DNA of 64,000 nt from Miltoncostaea sp050250915 (lineage in GTDB: Bacteria; Actinomycetota; Thermoleophilia; Miltoncostaeales; Miltoncostaeaceae), in the NCBI GenBank assembly GCA_050250915.1, contig JBFWNT010000007.1:62001-126000 (forward strand), in the 5' to 3' direction. Below the pieces are notes generated by a model that made no database searches, was not told the DNA's origin, and saw only the letters and a program-made list of their open reading frames with translations. The position numbers and the translations under genes were made by a program. Positions 24,777-31,759 of the stretch are shown piece after piece; the first letter of the stretch is position 1; each line of letters opens with the position of its first letter.

Positions 24777-25610
24777 ATGGGTCTGCGGATCTACAACAAC
24801 GTCGAGGCGCAGAACGCCCATCGGCAGCTCCAGAGCACGAACGACAAGCTCAGCAGCACGATGGAGCGGCTCTCGTCCGGCCTGCGCATCAACCGGGCGG
24901 CCGACGACGCCGCCGGCCTGGCCGTCAGCGAGGAGATGCGGACGCAGATCCGCGGCATGAAGGTCGCCTCGCGCAACGCCCTCGACGGCGTCTCCCTCGT
25001 GCAGGTCGCCGACGGCGCCCTGTCGGGCGTCAACGACATGCTCCAGCGCGTCCGCGACCTGGCGGTGCAGGCGGCCAACGGCACGCTCACCGACCTCCAG
25101 CGCGGCAACCTGGACCAGGAGGTCCAGTCGATCGTCGCCGAGATGGCGCGCGTCGCCTCGGACACCGAGTTCAACGGCGTCAAGATCCTGTCCGGGTCGG
25201 TCGCCACCGCCGCCTCCGCCATCACCCTCCAGGTGGGCGCGAACGGCTCGCAGGTGATCGCCTTCACCGTCGCCACCATGACGGCGTCGGACCTCGGCAT
25301 CTCGGGCCTCGCGGTCTCGACCGCCGCCTCCGCGACCGCCGCGATCGCCTCGATCGACGCCGCCATCCGCACCGTGAACAGCCAGCGGGCGAGCATGGGC
25401 GCGATCCAGAACCGCCTCGAGCAGACGATCAGCCGGCTCGAGCTGACCTCCGAGAACCTCCAGGCCGCCGAGTCGCGCATCCGTGACGCCGACATGGCCT
25501 CGGAGATGATCGACTACACGCGCAACCAGATCCTGCAGCAGTCCGGGACGGCCATGCTCGCGCAGGCCAACCAGGCGCCGCGGAGCATCCTGCAGCTCCT
25601 GCAGGGCTGA
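24777..25610 (+). CDS. fliC: Flagellin, copy 1
   Basis: Filament subunit of 277 residues made of the conserved D0/D1 helices plus a short D1-like middle, without D2/D3 outer domains. N-terminal RIYNNVEAQNAHRQL and LSSGLRINRAADDAAGLAVS and C-terminal AESRIRDADMASEMIDYTRN are canonical. ATG at 24777 follows AAAGGA. The middle is Ala/Ser/Thr-rich, a plausible target for O-glycosylation by the enzymes further along. Flagellin copy 2 at 49065 is closely similar. fliW follows after 32 bases. Confidence 0.96.
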   Translation: MGLRIYNNVEAQNAHRQLQSTNDKLSSTMERLSSGLRINRAADDAAGLAVSEEMRTQIRGMKVASRNALDGVSLVQVADGALSGVNDMLQRVRDLAVQAANGTLTDLQRGNLDQEVQSIVAEMARVASDTEFNGVKILSGSVATAASAITLQVGANGSQVIAFTVATMTASDLGISGLAVSTAASATAAIASIDAAIRTVNSQRASMGAIQNRLEQTISRLELTSENLQAAESRIRDADMASEMIDYTRNQILQQSGTAMLAQANQAPRSILQLLQG

Positions 25611-25642
25611 CGGTTGGCGCCGAACCCCAGGGAGAGCAACCG

Positions 25643-26119
25643 ATGACGACGGCCGCCACCACCAATCAGTCCCCGATCTCCGTGCCCTCGCAGGCGCTGG
25701 GGGCGATCGAGGTGCGGCCCGAGTCGGTCATCACCATGACGGAGCCGCTCGCCGGCTTCGCCGACACCACGCGGTACGCGCTCATCGAGCACACCCGCGA
25801 CGGTGGCGCGGCCGCCGGATCGGTCTTCTGGCTCCAGGCGGTCGAGCGCCCGTTCCACGCCTTCGTCGTCACCGACCCCTGGGGCGTCCACCCCGAGTAC
25901 GCCCCGGAGATCTCCGACGCCGACGCGCAGCAGCTCGGCCTGACGAGCTTCGAGGACGCTCGCGTCTTCGGGATCCTCACGGTCCCGCGCAACCCGAGCG
26001 AGATCACGATCAACCTGCGCGCGCCGGTGGTGCTGAACGTCGCGCAGCGGCTCGCGAAGCAGGTCGTGGTGCTGAACGACCAGTACAGCACCCGCCACCC
26101 CATGCACGGGGGAGACTGA
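25643..26119 (+). CDS. fliW: Flagellar assembly factor FliW
   Basis: Binds both flagellin and CsrA; when flagellin is exported, FliW frees from it and sequesters CsrA, de-repressing flagellin translation. The 158 residues show PLAGFADTTRYALIEH, FWLQAVERPFHAFVVTDP and ITINLRAPVVLNVAQRLAKQVVV, the family core. The first 20 residues are an unconserved extension. Ribosome site GGGAGAG precedes the ATG. It lies with fliC1, whereas csrA lies with fliC2, 22.5 kb away. Confidence 0.92.
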   Translation: MTTAATTNQSPISVPSQALGAIEVRPESVITMTEPLAGFADTTRYALIEHTRDGGAAAGSVFWLQAVERPFHAFVVTDPWGVHPEYAPEISDADAQQLGLTSFEDARVFGILTVPRNPSEITINLRAPVVLNVAQRLAKQVVVLNDQYSTRHPMHGGD

Positions 26120-26132
26120 ACCCCCGCAACCT

Positions 26133-26466
26133 GCGCGACACCACCGACACCGGCGAGCCGCACACGCAAACTCCCGGCGGTCCAATGCGAGCGAAGCGAG
26201 CCGGAGGCCCCGCTAAAGAGGCCTGCGCGACGCAACCGACCCCGGCGAGCCGCAAACGCAAGTTCCCGGCGGTCCAATGCGAGCGAAGCGAGCCGGAGGC
26301 CCCGCTAAAGAGGGCCGACTGACCGCCGGGTTCGGCCGCAACCATGCGCGACACCACCGATCCCGGCGAGCCGCACACGATAATTCCCGGCGGTCCAATG
26401 CGAGCGCTAGCGAGCCGGAGGCCCCGCTAAAGAGGGCCGACTGACCGCCGGGTTCAGCCGCAACCG
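26133..26466 (+). repeat. Structured repeat, three forward units of about 120 bases
   Basis: Units begin near 26133, 26226 and 26347. In units 2 and 3 a CCGGCGGT-type left arm (CCCGGCGGTC at 26265 and 26386) pairs perfectly with GACCGCCGGG (26321 and 26443), around about 46 bases that contain GCGAGC direct repeats and a smaller GGCCC/GGGCC stem. Unit 1 keeps the left arm (26173) but lacks the right arm. No coding frame is credible here. With the rest of the block this fills the 0.9-kb stretch between fliW and the gene at 27057. Confidence 0.85.
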
Positions 26467-26490
26467 GCGCTCTCGAAAAACCCGGATCAC

Positions 26491-26649
26491 GGGCGTTCCG
26501 AACCTCGGGCGTTCCGAACCTCGGGCGTTCCGAACCTCGGGCGTTCCGAACCTCGGGCGTTCCGAAGTGCGGGCGCTCCGAAGCGCGGGCGTTTCGAAGC
26601 TCGGGGCTCCGAGGCCGGAGCGTTCCGAACCTCGGGCGTTCCGAACCTC
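26491..26649 (+). repeat. Tandem array of a 16-base unit, about ten copies
   Basis: The unit GGGCGTTCCGAACCTC is exact in the first four copies (26491-26554), degenerate in the next few, and exact again near 26634. It forms the centre between forward and inverted copies of the 120-base repeat. Its GTTCCGAAC core is nearly palindromic. Confidence 0.85.
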
Positions 26650-26687
26650 GGGCGGTCGGGGTGGTCGCGATTCGGTGTTATCGAGAG

Positions 26688-27050
26688 CGCCGGTTGCGAC
26701 CAACCCGCCGGGTAGCAAGCCCTCTTGAGCGGGGCTTGCGGCTCGCTGGCGCTCGCATTGACCCGGCGGGAATTTCCGTGTGCGGCTCACCGGGATCGGT
26801 GGTGTCGCGCCGGTTGCGACCGAACCCGCCGGGTAGCAAGCCCTCTTTGGCGGGGCTTGCGGCTCGCTTCGCTCGCATTGACCCGGCGGGAATTCACGTG
26901 TGCGGCTCACCGGGTTCGGTGGTGTCGCGCAGGTTGCGGCCAGACCCGCCGGGTTGGGAGCCCTCTTGGGCGGGGCTTGCGGCTCGCTTCGCTCTCATTG
27001 ACCCGGCGGGAATTTTCGTTTGCGGCTCACCGGGGTCGGTGGTCCCGCGC
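26688..27050 (-). repeat. Structured repeat, three inverted units of about 120 bases
   Basis: Units start near 26688, 26810 and 26931 and are related to the reverse complement of the forward units. Outer arms are CCCGCCGGGT (26704, 26825, 26945) and ACCCGGCGGG (26761, 26881, 27001), perfectly complementary in all three. Units 1 and 2 add an inner GCAAGCCC/GGGCTTGC stem. The arms differ from those of the forward units at several positions on both sides while pairing is kept. Confidence 0.85.
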
Positions 27051-27056
27051 AGAGGG

Positions 27057-27302
27057 TCACCCCGGGACGGGGGGACGACCGTGGGCGACGCGGTAGCGCA
27101 GCCACCGCAGCAGCTGCGCGCGGCGTTCGTCGTCGAGCCAGTGCTCGGTGGCGTGGCGCAGCCGATCGGTGGGCTTTCCCGCGCCGGCCATCGCCTGGTT
27201 TCGCCCCGTGCGCCAGGCGAGCCAGCCCACCAGGCGCTCGATGTCGGCGGCGTCGACCGAGTCGCTGCAGAAGGTGACGATGTCCTCGGCCGACGCGTCC
27301 AC
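27057..27302 (-). CDS. Small hypothetical protein behind a SOS box
   Basis: 81 residues, acidic N-terminus (MDASAEDIVTFCSDSVDA) and basic Trp/Arg-rich second half (LVGWLAWRTGRNQAMAG, LLRWLRYRVAHGRPP). No family recognised. The GTG start lies 9 bases after a good -10 box, so the mRNA is probably nearly leaderless. The LexA-type palindrome in its promoter predicts induction by DNA damage; possible roles include a growth or division inhibitor or a small repair factor, but nothing in the sequence decides this. Confidence 0.6.
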   Translation of the reverse strand: MDASAEDIVTFCSDSVDAADIERLVGWLAWRTGRNQAMAGAGKPTDRLRHATEHWLDDERRAQLLRWLRYRVAHGRPPVPG

Positions 27303-27311
27303 GGGCTCGGC

Positions 27312-27339
27312 AGGATAGTCGAACGTACGTTCGATTCAA
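27312..27339 (-). promoter_or_regulatory. Promoter with embedded SOS (LexA) box
   Basis: On the minus strand TTGAAT (-35), 16 bases, TATCCT (-10). The spacer holds the perfect 16-base palindrome TCGAACGTACGTTCGA (27319-27334), an exact fit to the actinobacterial SOS consensus TCGAAC-N4-GTTCGA. LexA bound there would block RNA polymerase. Confidence 0.75.
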
Positions 27340-27341
27340 GA

Positions 27342-27425
27342 CCTCGCACGGCACCACCGACCCCGGTGAGCCGCAGACGCAGACTCCCGGCGGTCCGATA
27401 CTGACCGCCGGGTTTCGTCGCAACC
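27342..27425 (+). repeat. Solo shortened copy of the structured repeat
   Basis: The flanks match the forward units, but the 46-base interior is replaced by 7 bases, leaving a perfect hairpin CCCGGCGGTC-CGATACT-GACCGCCGGG (27386-27412). It lies between the SOS-box promoter and the potassium channel promoter. Confidence 0.8.
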
Positions 27426-27445
27426 GGCGCGACACCCGCTCCGGG

Positions 27446-27451
27446 TATCGT
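27446..27451 (+). promoter_or_regulatory. -10 element TATCGT, probable leaderless start of the potassium channel gene
   Basis: TATCGT lies 6 bases upstream of the GTG at 27458; there is no ribosome site between. Confidence 0.4.
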
Positions 27452-27457
27452 CGGCGC

Positions 27458-28504
27458 GTGCCGGTGAAGCTGCCGACGTCCGACCAGCGTCCGCTGCGCG
27501 CCATCGGCGTGCGGGTGCTCATCGCGCTGGGGCTGCTGTTCCTGGTGGCCCTCGTGGCATACCTGGGGCGCGACGGGTACCGCGACTCCGCCGGCGGGGG
27601 CGTGGGGCTCCTCGACGCCGTCTACTACGCGACGGTCTCGATCACCACGACCGGGTACGGGGACATCGTCCCCGTGAGCGACCAGGCCCGGCTGGTGACG
27701 ACGGTGGTCGTGACGCCGGCGCGCATCCTGTTCCTGATCATCCTTGTCGGGACGACGCTCGAGCTCCTCGCGGAGCGCTACCGGGAGTCGTACCGCCTCC
27801 GACGGTGGAGGTCGTCCGTGCGGGACCACGTCATCGTGTGCGGCTACGGGGTGAAGGGCCGCGCCGCGATCGAGCAGATCCGCGGGCAGGGGGTCGCGGC
27901 CGACCGGATCCTGGTCATCGACGACGCCCCCGCCGCGATCGCGCGGGCCAACGCCGACGGCTACGCGGGCGTCCTCGGCGACGCCACCCACTCCGCGACC
28001 CTGCGCGAGGCCGGCATCGGGGAGGCCCGGGCGGTGGTGGTCGCGCCCACCCGCGACGACACCGCGGTGCTGGTCACGCTCACCGCCCGCGAGCTGGCGC
28101 CGCGGGTGTTCATCGCCGCCGCCGCGCGGGAGGCCGAGAACGCGCACCTGCTCCGCCAGGGCGGCGCCGACTCCGTGATCTCGTCGTCCGACGCCGCCGG
28201 CCGGCTGCTGGGCCTGGCGACCCACAGCCCGCGGATCGTGAACGTCCTGGAGGACCTGCTCTCGGCGGGGGAGGGCCTCGACATCATCGAGCGGCCCATC
28301 GAGCACGGGGAGGTCGCGCGTTCGTCCGTCCCGGTGGACCGCGGCGAGCTGCTGGTGGCGGTGGTGCGCGACGGGGAGCTCATCCGCTTCGACGACCCGC
28401 GCGCCGAGCGGTTCCACCCGGGCGACCGCCTGGTGTGCCTCGCCGGCCGCCCCCGCAAGGGCAAGGCGGAGGACCCGGAGGGGGCCGTCGCGACCGACGG
28501 CTAG
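27458..28504 (+). CDS. Potassium channel with RCK (TrkA-N/TrkA-C) domain
   Basis: Membrane K+ channel gated by a cytosolic nucleotide- or ion-binding ring. Two membrane helices (LIALGLLFLVALVAYLG and TVVVTPARILFLIILVG) flank a pore loop with the selectivity filter TTTGYGD (near residue 65). A TrkA-N Rossmann domain follows (HVIVCGYGVKGRAAIEQI near 123), then a TrkA-C domain to about residue 335. 348 residues, MthK-like. The nearest neighbours (repeats and zwf) give no functional hint. Confidence 0.92.
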   Translation: MPVKLPTSDQRPLRAIGVRVLIALGLLFLVALVAYLGRDGYRDSAGGGVGLLDAVYYATVSITTTGYGDIVPVSDQARLVTTVVVTPARILFLIILVGTTLELLAERYRESYRLRRWRSSVRDHVIVCGYGVKGRAAIEQIRGQGVAADRILVIDDAPAAIARANADGYAGVLGDATHSATLREAGIGEARAVVVAPTRDDTAVLVTLTARELAPRVFIAAAAREAENAHLLRQGGADSVISSSDAAGRLLGLATHSPRIVNVLEDLLSAGEGLDIIERPIEHGEVARSSVPVDRGELLVAVVRDGELIRFDDPRAERFHPGDRLVCLAGRPRKGKAEDPEGAVATDG

Positions 28505-28573
28505 TCATTCCTCACGCCGATCCGGCCCACCGTACGACGAGGGGAATGGGCCTGGGATGCGAAACTGCACATC

Positions 28574-30055
28574 GTGCCCCACTCGAACGAGCCCGGCGAC
28601 GTCGCCGCAGCGAAGGTCGCGCCGGTGGATCCGCACGTCATCGTGCTGTTCGGCGCGACGGGCGACCTCTCGCGCAGGAAGCTGATCCCGGGACTGCTGC
28701 ACCTCACCCACGCCGGCCTCATGCCGGAGTTCCGCCTGGTGGGGACGGCGCTGGGCGCGATGACCGACGACGAGTTCCGCGCGTTCGCCCGCGAGGCCTG
28801 GGACGAGTTCGGCCGCACCACCAGCCCGGAGGACAGCGACGACTGGCAGGAGTTCTCCAGCCGGCTGACCTACATCGACATGACCGCCGGCGCCGATGCG
28901 CTGGCCGAGAAGGTCCACACCGCCGAGAACGAGCTCGGCGGGCAGCCGCGGCGGCTGCACTACCTGAGCGTCCCGCCCGCGGCCGCGACCACCGTCATCC
29001 AGACGATCCAGGACGCCGGGCTCAACGCGCGGGCCCGCGTGATCATGGAGAAGCCGTTCGGCACCGACCTGGCCAGCGCGCAGGAGCTCAACGCCCGCGT
29101 GCAGGCCGTGTTCCCCGAGGAGCAGGTCTACCGGATCGACCACTTCCTGGGGAAGGAGGCGGCGCAGAACATCCTGGCCCTCCGCTTCGCGAACGGCCTG
29201 TTCGAGCCGATCTGGAACCGGCACCACATCGACCACATCCAGATCGACGTCCCCGAGACGCTCGCCGTGGGCTCGCGCGCCGGCTTCTACGAGGCGACCG
29301 GCGCCTACCGCGACATGATCGTGACCCACCTGTTCCAGGTGCTCGCGTTCACCGCGATGGAGCCGCCCACAGCCCTGGCGCCGGGCGCGATCGGGGAGGA
29401 GAAGACCAAGGTCTTCCGCTCCCTCCAGCCGATCGATCCCGAGCAGGTGGTGCGCGGCCAGTACGAGGGCTACCGGGCCGAGGAGGGTGTCGACCCGGAG
29501 TCGGAGACCGAGACCTTCGTCGCCCTGCGCTGCGAGATCGACAACTGGCGCTGGTCGGGCGTGCCGTTCTTCCTGCGCACCGGCAAACGGCTGGCGGAGG
29601 GGGCGCGGATCATCTCGATCGCGTTCAAGGAGCCGCCGCGGAGCATGTTCCCGCTCGACTCCGGCGTCGGCCGCTTCGGGCCCGACCACCTCACCTTCGA
29701 TCTGGCGGAGGCGTCGCGGCTGTCGCTGTCGTTCTACGGCAAGCGGCCCGGCCCGGGCATGCGGCTCAACAAGCAGAGCCTCCAGTTCTCCCTGTCGGAG
29801 GACCTGGACCACGTCGACGTGCTCGAGGCCTACGAGCGGCTGATCTACGACGCGATGAGCGGCGACCGCACCCTGTTCGCCGACGCCGCGGGCATCGAGC
29901 GGCTGTGGGAGATCTCCGAGCCGCTGCTGCGCCAGCCGCCCGACGTGATCCCCTACTTCTCCGGCTCGTGGGGCCCCAAGCAGATCCACGGACTGATCGC
30001 ACCGCGCACCTGGCGCCTGCCGTTCGAGCGCAAGTGGCGGGAGAAGGTCGCCTAG
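28574..30055 (+). CDS. zwf: Glucose-6-phosphate 1-dehydrogenase
   Basis: First step of the oxidative pentose phosphate pathway. VLFGATGDLSRRKLIPGLLHL binds the nucleotide, EKPFG and YRIDHFLGKEAAQN form the active site. 493 residues, full length. GTG at 28574 has no ribosome site; a GTG at 28626 would still keep the Rossmann motif, so the start is uncertain. gnd and pgi are 20 kb upstream, and no opcA or pgl lies next to it, unlike many Actinomycetota. Confidence 0.95.
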   Translation: MPHSNEPGDVAAAKVAPVDPHVIVLFGATGDLSRRKLIPGLLHLTHAGLMPEFRLVGTALGAMTDDEFRAFAREAWDEFGRTTSPEDSDDWQEFSSRLTYIDMTAGADALAEKVHTAENELGGQPRRLHYLSVPPAAATTVIQTIQDAGLNARARVIMEKPFGTDLASAQELNARVQAVFPEEQVYRIDHFLGKEAAQNILALRFANGLFEPIWNRHHIDHIQIDVPETLAVGSRAGFYEATGAYRDMIVTHLFQVLAFTAMEPPTALAPGAIGEEKTKVFRSLQPIDPEQVVRGQYEGYRAEEGVDPESETETFVALRCEIDNWRWSGVPFFLRTGKRLAEGARIISIAFKEPPRSMFPLDSGVGRFGPDHLTFDLAEASRLSLSFYGKRPGPGMRLNKQSLQFSLSEDLDHVDVLEAYERLIYDAMSGDRTLFADAAGIERLWEISEPLLRQPPDVIPYFSGSWGPKQIHGLIAPRTWRLPFERKWREKVA

Positions 30056-30065
30056 GAGCCCGTCG

Positions 30066-30096
30066 CCTGCGATGACCCGCTGACGGGTCGCGCAGG
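30066..30096 (+). terminator. Terminator hairpin after zwf
   Basis: CCTGCG-GACCCG arms pair with CGGGTC-CGCAGG with a small bulge and a CTGA loop, 11 bases after the zwf stop. Confidence 0.6.
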
Positions 30097-30156
30097 AGTT
30101 CCGCCCCCTCCGTCCAAGCCCTCTGGGGGAACGAACCACCGAGAGGGGGCGAGACC

Positions 30157-30846
30157 GTGAGCAGCCGCACCCGGCCGCCGGTCTGGGAGACCGAATACGA
30201 CGAGCGGTACGACGACCGCGACGACTACTACGACGAGGAGCCCGCACGGCCGCGCGGCGGCCGCCGGCCCCCGCCGCGGCAGATCCGCAAGGTGGGCCTG
30301 CCGATCGTGGGCCTCGCGCTCGCCGGCGGCCTGCTCATGGGCTACCTGGCCAACTCGGGCGGTGGCGGCACCGTCACCGAGACCGTGACCGCCACCAAGA
30401 CGGTCACCGCCGGGCAGGGCACCGCCGCGGCCGACGGCACCGCCGCCGGCACGGGCGCGACCGCCTCGGGCGCCGCGTCGCGGGCCTCCATGGCCCTCGC
30501 GATCCTGAACGGCTCCGGCGAGTCCGGCCTGGCGGCCGCGACCGCCGACCAGGCGCGCTCCCTCGGGTACCAGGACGTGACGGAGGGCAACTCCCCCGAG
30601 CCGGCGACGGCCGACCGGGTGCTCTACCGACCGGGCGCCGAGCCCGAAGCCCGTCTCGTGGCCACCGACCTCGGCCTGCCCGCTCCGCTGCCCGCCGCGC
30701 AGGACACGGCGGCCAACGCGGAGCCGGCGGCCGACGTCATCGTCGTCCTGGGCGGCACCCAGGGCGGCGCATCGGCCGCGAGCGACGCCGCGGCGAGCGA
30801 CGGCACCGCCGCCGACGGCACCGCAGCGGACGGAACCGCGAACTGA
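30157..30846 (+). CDS. LytR C-terminal domain membrane protein
   Basis: A 229-residue bitopic protein. The cytoplasmic N-terminus is rich in Asp, Tyr and Arg (YDERYDDRDDYYDEE). One membrane helix follows (VGLPIVGLALAGGLLMGYLA, about residues 47-66), then a Thr/Ala linker. A LytR_C domain spans about 110-195 (LAILNGSGESGLAAATADQARSLGY). The tail is a Gly/Thr/Ala/Asp repeat. Such proteins are thought to act in the cell envelope; the cell wall ligase domain of LytR-CpsA-Psr proteins is absent. GTG start behind GAGAGGGGG. Confidence 0.8.
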   Translation: MSSRTRPPVWETEYDERYDDRDDYYDEEPARPRGGRRPPPRQIRKVGLPIVGLALAGGLLMGYLANSGGGGTVTETVTATKTVTAGQGTAAADGTAAGTGATASGAASRASMALAILNGSGESGLAAATADQARSLGYQDVTEGNSPEPATADRVLYRPGAEPEARLVATDLGLPAPLPAAQDTAANAEPAADVIVVLGGTQGGASAASDAAASDGTAADGTAADGTAN

Positions 30847-30853
30847 TCCGGAC

Positions 30854-31666
30854 ATGACGTCCGAGGACCCGCTCGCCCTGAACCGCGCGTTCTGGGACGA
30901 GCGGGTCCCGATCCACGTCGCCAGCGCGCACTACGACGTGGACGCCTTCCGGGCCGGGGAGGCGCGGGTCGTCGACGTCGAGCTGGAGCAGCTGGGGCCG
31001 GTGGAGGGCCTCGACCTGGTCCACCTCCAGTGCCACTTCGGCCTGGCGACGCTCGACCTGGCCCGCCGCGGCGCGCGGGTCACCGGCCTCGACTTCTCGG
31101 CGCCAGCGATCGCGGCCGCCCGGGGGCTGGCGGCGGAGCTCGGCCTGGGCGCGCGGTTCGAGGTGGGCGACGTGTACGACGCGCCCGCGGTCCTCGGCGG
31201 CACCTACGACGTGGTGCACACGGGGCTCGGGGCGCTGTCGTGGCTCCCCGACATGGACCGATGGGCCGCGGTCGTCGCGGCGTTGCTCCGGCCGGGGGGC
31301 TTCCTGCACCTCTCCGAATTCCACCCCGTCGGCCAGATCATGGCCGACGATGCGCTCGTCCCCACCCTCCCCTACTTCGGCGGAGGGCCGCTCGACTTCG
31401 ACGAGGGCGGCACCTACGCCGAGCGGGAGGCGGCGACGTCGGCGAACCGCACGGTCGAGTGGATCCACTCGCTCTCCGCCGTCATCGGGGCCCTGCTCGC
31501 CAACGGGCTGGTCCTGGAGACCTTCGTGGAGCACCCCCATGCCGTGTACCAGCGGTTCCCGTTCCTGGAGCGCGACGCCGCCGGCGGCTTCCGCTTCCCC
31601 GAGGGCATGCCGGGCGTCCCGCTCATGTACTCGCTCCGCGCGCGCCGGCCCGGCCCTCCCGCCTGA
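30854..31666 (+). CDS. Class I SAM-dependent methyltransferase
   Basis: A 270-residue methyltransferase of unknown substrate. The SAM site is VHLQCHFGLATLDLARRGARVTGLDFS (near residues 56-82), followed by FEVGDVYDAP and the motif IV region YDVVHTGLGALSWLPDMDRW. HLQCHFG in place of the usual GCGTG is typical of a common actinobacterial family. It starts 7 bases after the LytR_C gene. The substrate is not suggested by context. Confidence 0.85.
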   Translation: MTSEDPLALNRAFWDERVPIHVASAHYDVDAFRAGEARVVDVELEQLGPVEGLDLVHLQCHFGLATLDLARRGARVTGLDFSAPAIAAARGLAAELGLGARFEVGDVYDAPAVLGGTYDVVHTGLGALSWLPDMDRWAAVVAALLRPGGFLHLSEFHPVGQIMADDALVPTLPYFGGGPLDFDEGGTYAEREAATSANRTVEWIHSLSAVIGALLANGLVLETFVEHPHAVYQRFPFLERDAAGGFRFPEGMPGVPLMYSLRARRPGPPA

Positions 31667-31759
31667 GGTTCACCCGGGCGATCACCCGGGGCGGCCCCCG
31701 CCACCCGTCCCCCTCGTCCACCATCGGGGTGACCGGGCAGCGTCAGGAGGGAGCCGAGC

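Noticed and set aside
26491..26649. Possible origin or DnaA-box cluster
   Set aside because: The 16-base unit does not contain TTATNCACA-like boxes, and there is no AT-rich stretch or dnaA/dnaN nearby.
26133..27050. Possible CRISPR array
   Set aside because: Unit length is about 120 bases, copies occur in both orientations, no regular unique spacers and no cas genes.
26407..27404. Open frames on both strands across the repeat block (167 and 247 residues)
   Set aside because: They only translate the repeats (RNARGSERPRFGTP-like and RFARIDPAGI-like runs), have no start signals and no family resemblance.
28517..28521. CCGAT sequence upstream of zwf as a sigma-28-like promoter
   Set aside because: No TNARR-like -35 half at 15-16 bases upstream; the same holds for CCGAT at 38720 and 57363.
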